Origin: Streptomyces cyaneus
GTDB taxonomy: Bacteria > Actinomycetota > Actinomycetes > Streptomycetales > Streptomycetaceae
Assembly: GCF_004028635.1 (NCBI RefSeq)
Contig: NZ_RQJW01000021.1
Coordinates: 1 to 64,000, forward strand
DNA length: 64,000 nt
Reading direction: 5' to 3'
The notes beneath the pieces are model-generated. The model was not told the origin of the DNA. It was given only the letters and a program-made list of their open reading frames with translations, and did no database searches. This document shows positions 40,756-49,801 of this stretch, in pieces. Each line of letters begins with the position of its first letter. Position 1 is the first letter of the stretch. The position numbers were made by a program, and so were the translations under genes.

Positions 40756-42291
40756 ATGACACCTAATTCCAGGAGCGGCGCGGGACGCAGGGGCCTCGCG
40801 ACCCTCGTATGTGGTGCGCTGGCCGCCGGGGGGCTCACAGCCGCCGGCGTCGCCGCGCTGGCACCGGGGGCGGCCTCCGCCTCCAGCCACCGGGAGGCCC
40901 CGCTGATCTCGGGGACCCCGCAGTACGACAACACGGACGTCTACGCGTTCGTCAGCCCGGACAAGCCGGACACGACGACGATCATCGCGAACTGGATCCC
41001 GTTCGAGGAGCCGGCCGGCGGCCCGAACTTCTTCACGTTCGCCGAGGACGCCCAGTACGACATCCACATCGACAACAACGGTGACGCGCAGGGCGAGTTG
41101 CTCTACCGCTTCACCTTCGACACGCACATCAAGAACAAGAAGACGTTCCTGTACAACACCGGTCCGGTCGAGAGCCTGGACGACCCCGACCTCAACATCA
41201 CGCAGACGTACGACGTCGAGCTGCTGAAGCTCAAGGACCAGCACCTGGTGTCGAAGACGAAGGTCGCCAACGACGTACCGGTGGCGCCGTCGAACGTGGG
41301 CAAGGCGTCCATGCCGGACTACGCCAAGCTGCGCGAACAGGCCGTCCACAAGCTCGCGGGTGACGCGACGTCGTTCGCCGGGCAGGCCGACGACCCGTTC
41401 TTCCTGGACCTGCGCGTCTTCGACCTGCTGTACGGCGGGAACCTCTCCGAGGTCGGCAACGACACGCTCAAGGGCTACAACGTCAACTCCATAGCCCTGC
41501 AGGTCCCGAACCACATGATCGCCGAGTCGGCGGACCAGCCGATCGTCGGCATCTGGTCGACGACGCAGCGCAAGAACGCCAAGGGCTACTACGAGCAGGT
41601 CTCGCGCCTGGGCAGCCCGCTGGTGAACGAGGTCGTGAACCCTCTCAAGGACAAGGACAAGTTCAACGCGTCCGCGCCCTGGGACGACGCCCAGTTCCTG
41701 AAGAACGTCACCAACCCCGAGCTGCCGAAGCTCATCGAGGCGATCTACAAGATCCCGGCGCCCGACGAGCCGCGCAACGACCTGGTGGACGTCTTCCTCA
41801 AGGGTGTGAAGGACCTCAACCAGCCGCCGCACGTGACGCCTTCGGAGATGCTGCGCCTGAACACCTCGATCAAGCCGGCCGCCAAACCGAAGCGGCTCGG
41901 TGTCCTCGACGGCGACAACGCGGGCTTCCCGAACGGCCGTCGCCTCACCGACGACGTGATCGACGCCTCGCTCCAGGTCGTCGAGGGTGAACTGCTGGGC
42001 GCCAAGAACGACTTGGGCGACGCGGTCGACAAGAACGACAAGGACTTCGAGAAGGCCTTCCCGTACGTCGCCCTGCCCACCGAGGGCTCCCGCGGCCCGC
42101 TCGCCAAGGGCACGGACGGCGGGACCGATGTCCGCAGCCAGCTCGGCGACGCACTCCAGCCGGCGGGTGCCTCCGGCGGCCTGGACGACACGACCCTGAT
42201 CGCCGGTTCGGCCGGCGCCGGCGCGCTGGGGATCCTGCTGATCGGCGGGGCCCTGATGTGGTGGCGCCGGATGCGGGACCGGGCGTACTAG
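40756..42291 (+). CDS. Secreted DUF4331 family protein
   Basis: A 511-residue exported protein. The signal peptide ends near ASASSHREAP, the family hallmark. The domain contains DNTDVYAFVSPDKPDTTTIIANWIPFEEPAGGPNF in overlapping segments and repeated Asp-rich turns. A C-terminal transmembrane helix (TLIAGSAGAGALGILLIGGALMWW) with a short basic tail would anchor it, so this version is surface-exposed. GAGGA lies upstream of the ATG. It is divergent from the sigK-antisigma pair and is probably a SigK target. DUF4331 function is unknown. Confidence 0.92.
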   Translation: MTPNSRSGAGRRGLATLVCGALAAGGLTAAGVAALAPGAASASSHREAPLISGTPQYDNTDVYAFVSPDKPDTTTIIANWIPFEEPAGGPNFFTFAEDAQYDIHIDNNGDAQGELLYRFTFDTHIKNKKTFLYNTGPVESLDDPDLNITQTYDVELLKLKDQHLVSKTKVANDVPVAPSNVGKASMPDYAKLREQAVHKLAGDATSFAGQADDPFFLDLRVFDLLYGGNLSEVGNDTLKGYNVNSIALQVPNHMIAESADQPIVGIWSTTQRKNAKGYYEQVSRLGSPLVNEVVNPLKDKDKFNASAPWDDAQFLKNVTNPELPKLIEAIYKIPAPDEPRNDLVDVFLKGVKDLNQPPHVTPSEMLRLNTSIKPAAKPKRLGVLDGDNAGFPNGRRLTDDVIDASLQVVEGELLGAKNDLGDAVDKNDKDFEKAFPYVALPTEGSRGPLAKGTDGGTDVRSQLGDALQPAGASGGLDDTTLIAGSAGAGALGILLIGGALMWWRRMRDRAY

Positions 42292-42319
42292 GCCGTCGGT
42301 CGTCTGCCGCCCCCCAACT

Positions 42320-42364
42320 GGCGCGGCCCGCGCAGTACTCATCCCCCACGGCGCGGGCCGCGCC
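42320..42364 (+). terminator. Hairpin between the DUF4331 and TPR genes
   Basis: GGCGCGGCCCGCGC pairs perfectly with GCGCGGGCCGCGCC (14 bp, 17-nt loop), 29 bp after the DUF4331 stop. No U tract follows. It may attenuate but not fully end transcription into the TPR gene. Confidence 0.7.
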
Positions 42365-42409
42365 GCCGCAGTGACAACGAGTTGTTGAAGAGCCGATCGA
42401 GGAGAGGGC

Positions 42410-43966
42410 ATGGCCCCGCGGACGAACGACAGCGCACCCCAGCCCGTCCGGCGCTTGAGGACGAGGCCGTCCAGGCCGAAGCGGGGTCCGGGGGCGCAGC
42501 CCTCTGCGGGGTCCGGGGACAGCGCCCCTGACGGGGTCGAAGGGGCGGAGCCCCTTGAGGATGGGACGGGTAGGGGCGGCGGGGGCGAGGAAGCCCGCGC
42601 GCAGCGCATCGCCGCCGTACGCCGCGTCGCCGCGGCCGCCCGCCGCAGCCGGGCACTCCATGTCGCGGGATGCTCCGCCCTGTTGGCCATCGCCCTCACC
42701 GCCGGCTCCATCGCACTCGGCGCCGCACGCGACAACACCGGCCAGAGCGTCGCCGCCGCGTCAGTCCCCGTGTCACCCGGCCTCCTCGCGACCGGCGACC
42801 TCGACACCGGCATCTCCTCCCTCCAGGCGCACCTCCGTGACCAGCCGAGGGACTTCAGCAGCTGGTCGACCCTCGGCCTCGCCTACGTCGAGCAGGCCCG
42901 CACCAAGGGCGACCCCTCCCGCTACCCCCAGGCCGACCAGGCCTTCAAGCGCTCCCTGTCCCTGGAACCCGACAACGACCAGGCCCTCGCCGGCCGCGCC
43001 GCCCTCGCCGCGGCCCGGCACGACTTCGAGGACGCCCTGAAGTACGCTGACCAGGCCCTGAAGGTGAACCCCTACAGCGAACGCGCCCTGTGCACCCGCG
43101 TCGACGCCCTCGTCGAACTCGGCCGCTACACCGACGCCGCCAAGGCCGCCGACACCGCCGACGACCGCCGCCCGGGCATCCCGGTCTTCACGCGGTACGC
43201 CTACGTGCACGAGCTGCGCGGCGACGTGACGACCGCCGAGCGCGTGCTGGAACAGGCGCTCTCCTCCGCCGTCACGCCCGGCGACATCGCGTATGTCGCC
43301 ACCCAGCTGGGCCAACTCGCCTGGAACCAGGGCGACTACGACACGGCGCTCACCCACTACGCCCGCGCCCTGGCCGCCGACGAGAACTACGTCCCCGCTC
43401 TTGAAGGCCGCGCCCGCGCGCAGGCCGCGAGCGGGGAGCGGGAGGCCGCGACGAAGGGCCTGGCGGACGTCGTCTCCCGGTATCCCCTGCCCGGCCCGCT
43501 CGTCGAACTCGGCGAGCTGTACGAAGCGGCCGGCGACAAGGTCAGGGCCGACGACCAGTACGCCCTCGTCGACGCCTGGACCGCCCTGGCCCGTGCCAAC
43601 GGCGTCAACGCCGACCTCGACACCGCCCTCGCGGCCGCCGACCACGGCGACAAGGCCTCCGCCCTGCGCGCCGCCCGCGCCGAGTGGGACCGCCGCCGCA
43701 CCGTGCACACGGCGGACGCCCTCGCCTGGGCGCTGCACGTCAACGGCAAGGACGAGGAGGCCCTTCCCTACGCCCGCAGGGCAACGGCGACCGGCTACCG
43801 CAGCGCCGCGTTCCTCTATCACCGCGGGATCATCGAGCGCGCCACGGGCCACGCCGAGGACGCCCGCGAGCACCTGCGAGCCGCGCTGAAGCTGAACCCC
43901 GGCTTCTCACCGCTGGGCGCCCGCGAAGCCCGTACGGCGCTCAAGGACCTGGAGGCGGCCAAGTGA
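42410..43966 (+). CDS. Membrane-anchored TPR-repeat protein
   Basis: A 518-residue protein. Residues 1-61 are Arg/Pro/Gly-rich and low complexity; residues about 11-61 are encoded by a copy of a dispersed repeat (42440-42592). A transmembrane helix follows at 82-104 (LHVAGCSALLAIALTAGSIALG). About seven tetratricopeptide-like units lie between 125 and 515, e.g. WSTLGLAYVEQAR and LAWNQGDYDTALTHYARALA. It probably assembles protein complexes on the outer face. It overlaps the NicO gene by GTGA and would be co-transcribed. Confidence 0.88.
   Translation: MAPRTNDSAPQPVRRLRTRPSRPKRGPGAQPSAGSGDSAPDGVEGAEPLEDGTGRGGGGEEARAQRIAAVRRVAAAARRSRALHVAGCSALLAIALTAGSIALGAARDNTGQSVAAASVPVSPGLLATGDLDTGISSLQAHLRDQPRDFSSWSTLGLAYVEQARTKGDPSRYPQADQAFKRSLSLEPDNDQALAGRAALAAARHDFEDALKYADQALKVNPYSERALCTRVDALVELGRYTDAAKAADTADDRRPGIPVFTRYAYVHELRGDVTTAERVLEQALSSAVTPGDIAYVATQLGQLAWNQGDYDTALTHYARALAADENYVPALEGRARAQAASGEREAATKGLADVVSRYPLPGPLVELGELYEAAGDKVRADDQYALVDAWTALARANGVNADLDTALAAADHGDKASALRAARAEWDRRRTVHTADALAWALHVNGKDEEALPYARRATATGYRSAAFLYHRGIIERATGHAEDAREHLRAALKLNPGFSPLGAREARTALKDLEAAK
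42440..42592 (+). repeat. Dispersed intergenic repeat, copy 2, inside the TPR coding region
   Basis: This block shares CAGCCCGTCCGGC, TTGAGGACGAGGCC, GGGACGGGTAGGGGCGGC and other words with 53-157. It is in frame throughout and forms codons 11-61 of the TPR protein. No start codon occurs between its end and the transmembrane helix, so the gene cannot be restarted downstream of it. Confidence 0.8.
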
Positions 43967-45594
43967 CCCCCCGTCGACTGTTCGCCTCCTGCGCCGCCGT
44001 CCTCACGGCGGCCTGCGCGCTCGCGCTGTTCCCCACTTCTCCCGCGAGCGCGCACCCCCTCGGCAACTTCACCGTCAACCGCTACGACGGCCTCGTCGCC
44101 GCCCCCGGCGAACTGCGCGTCCACCATGTCGAGGACCTCGCCGAGATCCCGGCGACGCAGGCCGAGCCGGAGATCGAGAAGGCGGGCCTCGCGGGGTGGG
44201 CCCGGCAGCGCTGCGAGAACGCCGCGCGGGGCAGCGAGGTCACCGTGGACGGCCGTACGGTCGCTCTGACGCTGAACAGCAGCCACGCGCGCGTGCGGCC
44301 CGGTCAGGCCGGGCTGGACACCCTGCGCGTGGAGTGCCGGCTGACGGCGCCGCTCCCCGAGGACGCCACGGTCGCCCTCGGCTTCCGCAGCGCGGGCGCT
44401 GAATCCGGCCCCGGCTGGCGGGAGATCACGGCGCGCGGCGACCGTACGACACTCACCGCCTCGGACGTGCCGAAGGAGTCGGTCTCCCGCGAACTGACCG
44501 AGTACCCCGGCGAGTTGCTCTCCTCTCCGGCCGACACCAGGACCGCGTCCGTGCGCGTGCGCCCCGGCGGACCGGCCCTGGCCGAGGCGGAGCAGGACGC
44601 TGCCACCTCCTCCGTGCTGCCGCGCGGCGCCGACCGCTGGACGCGGGCCCTGGACGGCCTGGTCTCCCGCCAGGACCTCACCGTCGGCTTCGCCGCCCTC
44701 GCCCTGGTCATCGCGGTCTTCCTCGGCGCGATGCACGCGCTCGCCCCGGGCCACGGCAAGACCCTGATGGCCGCGGTGGCGGCGGCCCGCGGCGGCAAGG
44801 CCCGTATGAAGGACGTCCTCCCGCTGGCCGCCTCGGTGACGGTCACTCACACCCTGGGCGTGGTGGCCCTGGGCGTCCTGGTCACGGCCGGTTCGGCGGC
44901 GGCACCGTCGGTCATCACCTGGCTGGGCATCGCGAGCGGCGCCCTGGTGACACTGGCGGGGGCGACGCTGGTACGCCGGGCATGGCGGAACCGGGGTCAC
45001 GCGCACGGGCACGCCCACACCCATGTACACGAAGCCGACCACACCCATGAGCGGGTACCGGTTCTGGTCGCCGCGCACAGCCACTCCGCATCGGACGGCC
45101 ACACGCACGCCCCCAGTCACCACCACGACCACACCGACGACCACGCTCACGCTCACGCTCACGCTCACGACCACCATCACCACCACGACCACCCGCACTC
45201 CGCCGTGGAACACACCCACGGCGGCTTCACCCACACCCACGCCACCGCCCCCACCCTCCGCGGCACGATCCTCCTCGGCTTCGCCGGCGGGCTCGTGCCC
45301 AGTCCCTCCGCGGTCGTCGTACTCGTCGGCGCGGCGGCGCTCGGGAAGGCGTGGTTCGGGCTGCTGCTCGTCGTGGCGTACGGCGTGGGGCTCGCGCTCA
45401 CCCTCACCGCGGCCGGGTTCGCCGTCGTGCGGCTGGGTACCGGAGTGACGCGGGTGCTGGACAGGCAGCCCCGCTGGACGACCCACCCCCTGACGGTCTT
45501 CGTCCGCAGGACCGCACCACTGGGATCCGCGGTGCTCGTCGTACTGATCGGGGCCGGATTGGTTCTCCAGGGGGCGGCATCCGCACTCGGCTGA
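43963..45594 (+). CDS. NicO-family nickel/cobalt transporter-like protein with extracytoplasmic domain
   Basis: A 543-residue protein. The signal-like N terminus and a 190-residue extracytoplasmic domain (HPLGNFTVNRYDGL...) precede six helices of the NicO/RcnA type with the motif HALAPGHGK at about 258-266. A large His-rich loop (about 345-427) with HAHGHAHTHVH, HHHDHTDDHAH and HDHHHHHDHPH must bind metal. TTAAGFAVVRLG and the C-terminal helix follow. It starts with GTG overlapping the TPR stop. Export or uptake direction cannot be read; nearby DUF4331 and SigK suggest a metal or envelope response. Confidence 0.9.
   Translation: MTPRRLFASCAAVLTAACALALFPTSPASAHPLGNFTVNRYDGLVAAPGELRVHHVEDLAEIPATQAEPEIEKAGLAGWARQRCENAARGSEVTVDGRTVALTLNSSHARVRPGQAGLDTLRVECRLTAPLPEDATVALGFRSAGAESGPGWREITARGDRTTLTASDVPKESVSRELTEYPGELLSSPADTRTASVRVRPGGPALAEAEQDAATSSVLPRGADRWTRALDGLVSRQDLTVGFAALALVIAVFLGAMHALAPGHGKTLMAAVAAARGGKARMKDVLPLAASVTVTHTLGVVALGVLVTAGSAAAPSVITWLGIASGALVTLAGATLVRRAWRNRGHAHGHAHTHVHEADHTHERVPVLVAAHSHSASDGHTHAPSHHHDHTDDHAHAHAHAHDHHHHHDHPHSAVEHTHGGFTHTHATAPTLRGTILLGFAGGLVPSPSAVVVLVGAAALGKAWFGLLLVVAYGVGLALTLTAAGFAVVRLGTGVTRVLDRQPRWTTHPLTVFVRRTAPLGSAVLVVLIGAGLVLQGAASALG
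44997..45240 (+). repeat. His-coding low-complexity region with GCTCAC hexamer repeat
   Basis: The stretch encodes dozens of histidines. At about 45144-45168 the hexamer GCTCAC is repeated four to five times (His-Ala units), followed by CAC/CAT triplets. Confidence 0.7.
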
Positions 45595-45657
45595 GCTACT
45601 TTTGGGTAGAAATCGTGCGGAGTGGAGATTTCACACGGATGCGAATGGGGGACGCCC

Positions 45658-47295
45658 GTGTCCGAAGAATCGGGCAGTGAACGTCTGATCGCGGGCCGCT
45701 ACCGCCTCCTGTCCCCGCTCGGCGAGGGCGGCATGGGCACCGTGTGGCGGGCCCGTGACGAGCTGCTGTACCGCGAGGTCGCGGTCAAGGAGGTGCGCGC
45801 GCCGCACGGGCTGCCGGCCTCGGAGGTCGAGCGGATGTACGCCCGGCTGGAGCGCGAGGCGTGGGCGGCCGCGCGGGTCGCCAACCGCAATGTCGTCACG
45901 GTGTACGACGTGGCCACGCAGGACGGCAGACCCTGGATCGTGATGGAGCTGGTCCGCGGCATCTCGCTGGCGGAGCTGCTGGACGCCGAGGGCCCGCTGG
46001 ACCCGCAGCGCGTCGCGCACATCGGCGCCGAGGTGCTGGCAGCGCTGCGGGCGGCGCACGAGGCCGGGGTGCTGCACCGGGATGTGAAGCCGGCCAACGT
46101 GCTGATGTCGAACGACGGCCGGGTCGTCCTCACCGACTTCGGCATCGCCATGGTCGAGGGCAGCTCCGCGCTGACGATGACCGGCGAGGTCATCGGCTCC
46201 CCCGAGTTCCTCGCCCCGGAGCGGGCGCTGGGCCGCACGCCCGGCCCGGAGTCCGACCTGTGGTCCCTCGGCGTACTCCTCTACGCGGCCGTGGAGGGCA
46301 ACTCCCCGTTCCGCCAGAACACCCCGCTCAGCACCCTGCGCGCGATCGTCGACGAGGAACTGCCGCCGCCGCACCGGGCCGGTCCGCTCACCCCCGTCAT
46401 CGAGGGGCTGCTGCGCAAGGACCCGGCCGAGCGACTGCCGGCCGACCGGGCCGAGCAGGACCTGCGCATCATCGGCGCGGGCGGGACGCTTCGCGCGGAC
46501 CCCGTGCAGGCGTCCCCGTACCCCCCGACCGTCGCGGCTTTCCCGGCGCCGTCGCAGACCGCCCCCACGGCCCCCGTCCCCCCGCCCGGACCGACCAGGC
46601 CCTCACCGGCCGCGGCCGCTGCCCGGGACAGTGCGCCCGACCGCCCCGACCGCAACCGGCGCGCCACCCTCACCCTGATCGCGGGCATCGTCGTCCTCGC
46701 ACTGGCCGTGGCAGGTCTGACGTACGGCCTCCTCAACCGCGGGGGCGGCGGGGGCGAGGCGGGCGGCGACAGCACCACCAGCCGGACCGGCGGGGCCACA
46801 CCGAAGGAGACCGAGGAGGAGAACGCCTCCGGAGGGGGCCGGAGCCCGACGCCGAGCCCCAGCCCGAGCAGCAGTGACACGCCCTCTTCGGCACCGCAGT
46901 CCGTGAAGGTGACGTTGGCGGGCTCGAACCTGGAGTACTCCGGGCCCTGTCCGCCGCCGAGCGGCGACGCCCCCGCCTTCACGGCGACGTTCACGGTGGG
47001 GCGACTGCCGGCACAGGTCAGCTATCGCTGGGTGTCGAAAGACGGCGACGTCATGGACCAGGGCTGGAAGACCCTGTCGTTCCAGGAGGGCGAGGGGCGG
47101 ACCAAGCAGGACCGGGCGTTCGTGACGACATCCCCCGGGAATTCGGACAGCGGGACGTTCGAGAACGAGATCAGCGTCGAGGTGCGTGACCCGGTGGAGA
47201 CGAAGTCCAACTCGGTGCCGTTCTCGGTGACCTGCGAGACGGAGACCCCGACGGGCGGGGTCTCGCCAACGCCTGACGAGTCGCCGAGCTCATAG
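45658..47295 (+). CDS. Transmembrane serine/threonine protein kinase (Hanks type)
   Basis: A 545-residue kinase. Domain motifs occur in order: LGEGGMGTV glycine loop, VAVKEV, HRDVKPANVL catalytic loop, DFGIAMVEG and the GSPEFLAPER activation segment. A Pro/Ala linker and a transmembrane helix at about 338-358 are followed by a Ser/Pro/Thr-rich stalk and an extracellular beta domain (about 425-540, VTLAGSNLEYSGPCPPP...). There are no PASTA repeats, so the signal is not a muropeptide of the usual type. GTG 45658 has GGGGGAC upstream. It is the last gene of the SigK-side block. Confidence 0.94.
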   Translation: MSEESGSERLIAGRYRLLSPLGEGGMGTVWRARDELLYREVAVKEVRAPHGLPASEVERMYARLEREAWAAARVANRNVVTVYDVATQDGRPWIVMELVRGISLAELLDAEGPLDPQRVAHIGAEVLAALRAAHEAGVLHRDVKPANVLMSNDGRVVLTDFGIAMVEGSSALTMTGEVIGSPEFLAPERALGRTPGPESDLWSLGVLLYAAVEGNSPFRQNTPLSTLRAIVDEELPPPHRAGPLTPVIEGLLRKDPAERLPADRAEQDLRIIGAGGTLRADPVQASPYPPTVAAFPAPSQTAPTAPVPPPGPTRPSPAAAAARDSAPDRPDRNRRATLTLIAGIVVLALAVAGLTYGLLNRGGGGGEAGGDSTTSRTGGATPKETEEENASGGGRSPTPSPSPSSSDTPSSAPQSVKVTLAGSNLEYSGPCPPPSGDAPAFTATFTVGRLPAQVSYRWVSKDGDVMDQGWKTLSFQEGEGRTKQDRAFVTTSPGNSDSGTFENEISVEVRDPVETKSNSVPFSVTCETETPTGGVSPTPDESPSS

Positions 47296-47315
47296 GACCG
47301 GCGACTCGCGACGGG

Positions 47316-48125
47316 TCAGGCCACGCTGTTGAGTACCGGCAGATAACCACCCGACTGGCCCGCGGCCGTCGGGTGGTACGACTCCGGGATGTTGAGCCAG
47401 TTCACGGCGTGCATCCACGAGCTGCCGGAGCAGAGCTCGTGCCCGGTGAACGTGGGTCGTACGTCGCCGAAGGTGAATCCGTGGTCCAGGGCGCGCTTCT
47501 CGGTCGCGGCGTCGATGTAGTCGGCCGCGTCGTTGAGTGCCCTGCGCTTGGCCTCGGACAGGCCGAGGCACGTGGACACGCCCAGCTTGTAGAAGCGGGG
47601 GTAGCCGAGCACGACCACATGGGCGGACGGGGCCTTGCTCCGGATGGCCGTGTAGACGGTGTCGAGACGGCCGGGCAGCGTCGAGTCGACGAACGCCTTC
47701 GCGGTGTTGATCCGTGAGACGCAGGCGCTGTCGGACTGGAGCACACAGGTCGTCATGATGTCGGCGAAGCCTGCGTCGTTGCCGCCGATCGTGATGGACA
47801 CGAGTGCGGTGGTGGAGTCGAGCGGGCCGAGCTGATTGGCGGTCACATCACTCGTTTGAGCGCCCGAGCAAGCCGTGAAGTCGAAGGACGAGGGTGAGTT
47901 CGCGGCGGCCCACAGGTACGGGTACGCCTTCGTGCTGCGCTTGCAGTCGCCGCTGGCACTGATGTAGCTGCCCGCGCCGAGGCCGGAGGAGTAGGAGTCG
48001 CCGAGAGCCACATAGCCGCCGGCGGCGGCGGTGTCGGCGGCCTGCGCGGTGGCGGCCCCGGTGAGGGCGGTGCCGACGGCGAGGAGGAGTGAGGCGACGT
48101 ATACGGAAAGTCGGGAACGTCTCAT
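47316..48125 (-). CDS. Secreted SGNH-family lipase/esterase
   Basis: A 269-residue secreted hydrolase. The signal peptide ends near TAQAADTA. The SGNH blocks are GDSYSSG (nucleophile Ser), FTACSGAQ, ITIGGNDAGF and ESYHPTAAGQ (catalytic His). Six Cys residues suit three disulphides. It is highly reminiscent of the S. rimosus and S. coelicolor SCO1725 GDSL lipases, which hydrolyse aryl and acyl esters. It is divergent from the S8 protease gene. Confidence 0.95.
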   Translation of the reverse strand: MRRSRLSVYVASLLLAVGTALTGAATAQAADTAAAGGYVALGDSYSSGLGAGSYISASGDCKRSTKAYPYLWAAANSPSSFDFTACSGAQTSDVTANQLGPLDSTTALVSITIGGNDAGFADIMTTCVLQSDSACVSRINTAKAFVDSTLPGRLDTVYTAIRSKAPSAHVVVLGYPRFYKLGVSTCLGLSEAKRRALNDAADYIDAATEKRALDHGFTFGDVRPTFTGHELCSGSSWMHAVNWLNIPESYHPTAAGQSGGYLPVLNSVA

Positions 48126-48439
48126 GGAACCTCCCTATAGCAGGATCACTGCCATAACCGTCGTACCAACTACGCGTGTTGACGGGAAGTGTCCATGCCA
48201 AGACTTTTCCGGTCATCGAGGACCTCACCCTGTGGGTTCACTGTCCGTTTGATTTCGTGTTCATGACAGGATTGTTGACAGGTCGTCAACTCTCTTGTTC
48301 TCCATGGCTGGAGCACAGATCCTTTACCTCGGCTTGGAACGGGAACGCGACGTTCCGGGCCGTGCGTGCGAGGACGCGCGCACCCCCCACATGTGCGCGC
48401 ACCACCCATGCGCGCCGCCAAGAGGAGGACTCCCTCGTA
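48126..48439. other. 314-bp divergent intergenic region, lipase / S8 peptidase
   Basis: No gene is seen. The region holds both promoters. GTTGAC-AGGTC-GTCAAC (48274-48290) is a perfect 6-5-6 palindrome, and the stretch around 48355-48415 is rich in alternating GCGCGC and CACC. The peptidase ribosome site GAGGAGGA lies at about 48422-48430. Confidence 0.7.
48274..48290. promoter_or_regulatory. Palindrome in the lipase/S8 peptidase intergenic region
   Basis: GTTGAC-AGGTC-GTCAAC has perfect 6-bp arms and the left arm resembles a -35 element. It lies about 150 bp from either start. The binding protein is unknown. Confidence 0.45.
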
Positions 48440-49645
48440 ATGGCACAACTGCGTAGCAAGAAGATCCGGTTCGCCGCGATAACCAGCCTGGCGACCGCCG
48501 CCCTCGTCGGCGGACTCACGTCCCTGCCCGCCCAGGCCGCCCCGGCCGAGGGCAAGGTCCTGGCCGCCGGCTCCCCCACGGCGATCAAGGACAGCTACAT
48601 CGTCACGCTCAAGAAGAGCGCCGGCCTCAAGGCGTCCTCGGCCGCCGGCAAGGACGTGGTGGAGGAGTACGGCGGCACGGTGAAGAAGACCTTCACCAAG
48701 GCACTGAACGGCTATACCGCCACCCTCTCCGCGACCGAGGCCAAGAGACTCGCCGCCGACCCGGCGGTGGCCTCCGTGGAGCAGAACCAGCGCGTCCGGA
48801 TGGACGCCACGCAGTCCAGCGCCCCGTGGGGCCTGGACCGCATCGACCAGACCTCGCTCCCGCTGTCGGGCACCTACACCTACCCGGACACGGCGGGCAG
48901 CGGCGTGACGGTGTACGTCATCGACACCGGCGTCCGCATCACGCACCAGCAGATCAGTGGCCGTGCCTCCTACGGCTACGACGCCGTCGACGGCGACACC
49001 ACCGCCTCCGACGGCAACGGCCACGGCACCCATGTGGCCACCACGATCGCGGGTACCACCTACGGCGTCGCCAAGCAGGCGAAGATCGTGGCGGTGCGCG
49101 TGCTCGACAACGCGGGCTCCGGCACCACCGCGGGTGTGATCGCGGGCATCGACTGGGTGACCAACAACCACTCCGGTCCCTCGGTCGCCAACATGTCGCT
49201 CGGCGGCGGCGCCTCCACCTCGCTGGACACCGCCGTCGCCAACTCGATCGCCAGCGGAGTGACCTACGCGGTCGCGGCGGGCAACAGCAGCGCCAACGCC
49301 TCCTCGTACTCCCCGGCCCGCGTCCCGGCGGCGATCACGGTCGGCGCCACCACCAGCTCGGACGCCCGGGCCAGCTACTCGAACTACGGCTCGGTCCTGG
49401 ACATCTTCGCGCCCGGCTCCTCGATCACGGCGGGCTGGAACACCAGCGACACGGCGACGAACACCATCTCCGGTACGTCGATGGCCACCCCGCACGTCGC
49501 GGGCGCGGCCGCGGTGTACCTGGCGGGCCACACCTCGGCCACCCCGGCCACGGTCGCCTCGGCCCTGACGAGCGGCGCCACCACCAACGTCGTCACCAGC
49601 GCCGGCAGCGGCTCGCCCAACCGGCTGCTGAAGCTCGTCCCGTAG
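48440..49645 (+). CDS. Secreted S8 family subtilisin-like serine peptidase
   Basis: A 401-residue preproenzyme. The signal peptide (RSKKIRFAAITSLATAALVGGLTSLPAQA) is followed by an inhibitor-I9 propeptide (SYIVTLKKS...NGYTATLSATEAKRLAADPAVASVEQNQ). The catalytic domain has Asp in YVIDTGVRI, His in GHGTHVATT and Ser in GTSMATPHVAGA. It is of the aqualysin/proteinase K-like group. A 1-nt-loop terminator follows. Extracellular proteolysis during growth or development is the expected role. Confidence 0.96.
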   Translation: MAQLRSKKIRFAAITSLATAALVGGLTSLPAQAAPAEGKVLAAGSPTAIKDSYIVTLKKSAGLKASSAAGKDVVEEYGGTVKKTFTKALNGYTATLSATEAKRLAADPAVASVEQNQRVRMDATQSSAPWGLDRIDQTSLPLSGTYTYPDTAGSGVTVYVIDTGVRITHQQISGRASYGYDAVDGDTTASDGNGHGTHVATTIAGTTYGVAKQAKIVAVRVLDNAGSGTTAGVIAGIDWVTNNHSGPSVANMSLGGGASTSLDTAVANSIASGVTYAVAAGNSSANASSYSPARVPAAITVGATTSSDARASYSNYGSVLDIFAPGSSITAGWNTSDTATNTISGTSMATPHVAGAAAVYLAGHTSATPATVASALTSGATTNVVTSAGSGSPNRLLKLVP

Positions 49646-49695
49646 CAGCCCCCGTGACAACTCCCGTCACAGCACACCGCACGATCTGAACGAAC

Positions 49696-49730
49696 CGTCC
49701 CCCGCAGACGCCCGGCGTCTGCGGGGGACG
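49696..49730 (+). terminator. Long perfect hairpin terminator after the S8 peptidase
   Basis: CGTCCCCCGCAGACGCC (49696-49712) and GGCGTCTGCGGGGGACG (49714-49730) are perfect 17-base arms about a single central base. It lies 50 bp after the peptidase stop and isolates the glycan cluster from it. Confidence 0.9.
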
Positions 49731-49801
49731 TCTTGACGGCCCCCACGGAGCTGAGCCACATTGAAGCCCGGCATCCGGCGCTTCGGGGGGCAAAGTCGCC
49801 A

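Noticed and set aside
45144..45200. Short regular repeats that might suggest a CRISPR or minisatellite
   Set aside because: They are in-frame His-Ala codons of the NicO His-rich loop.
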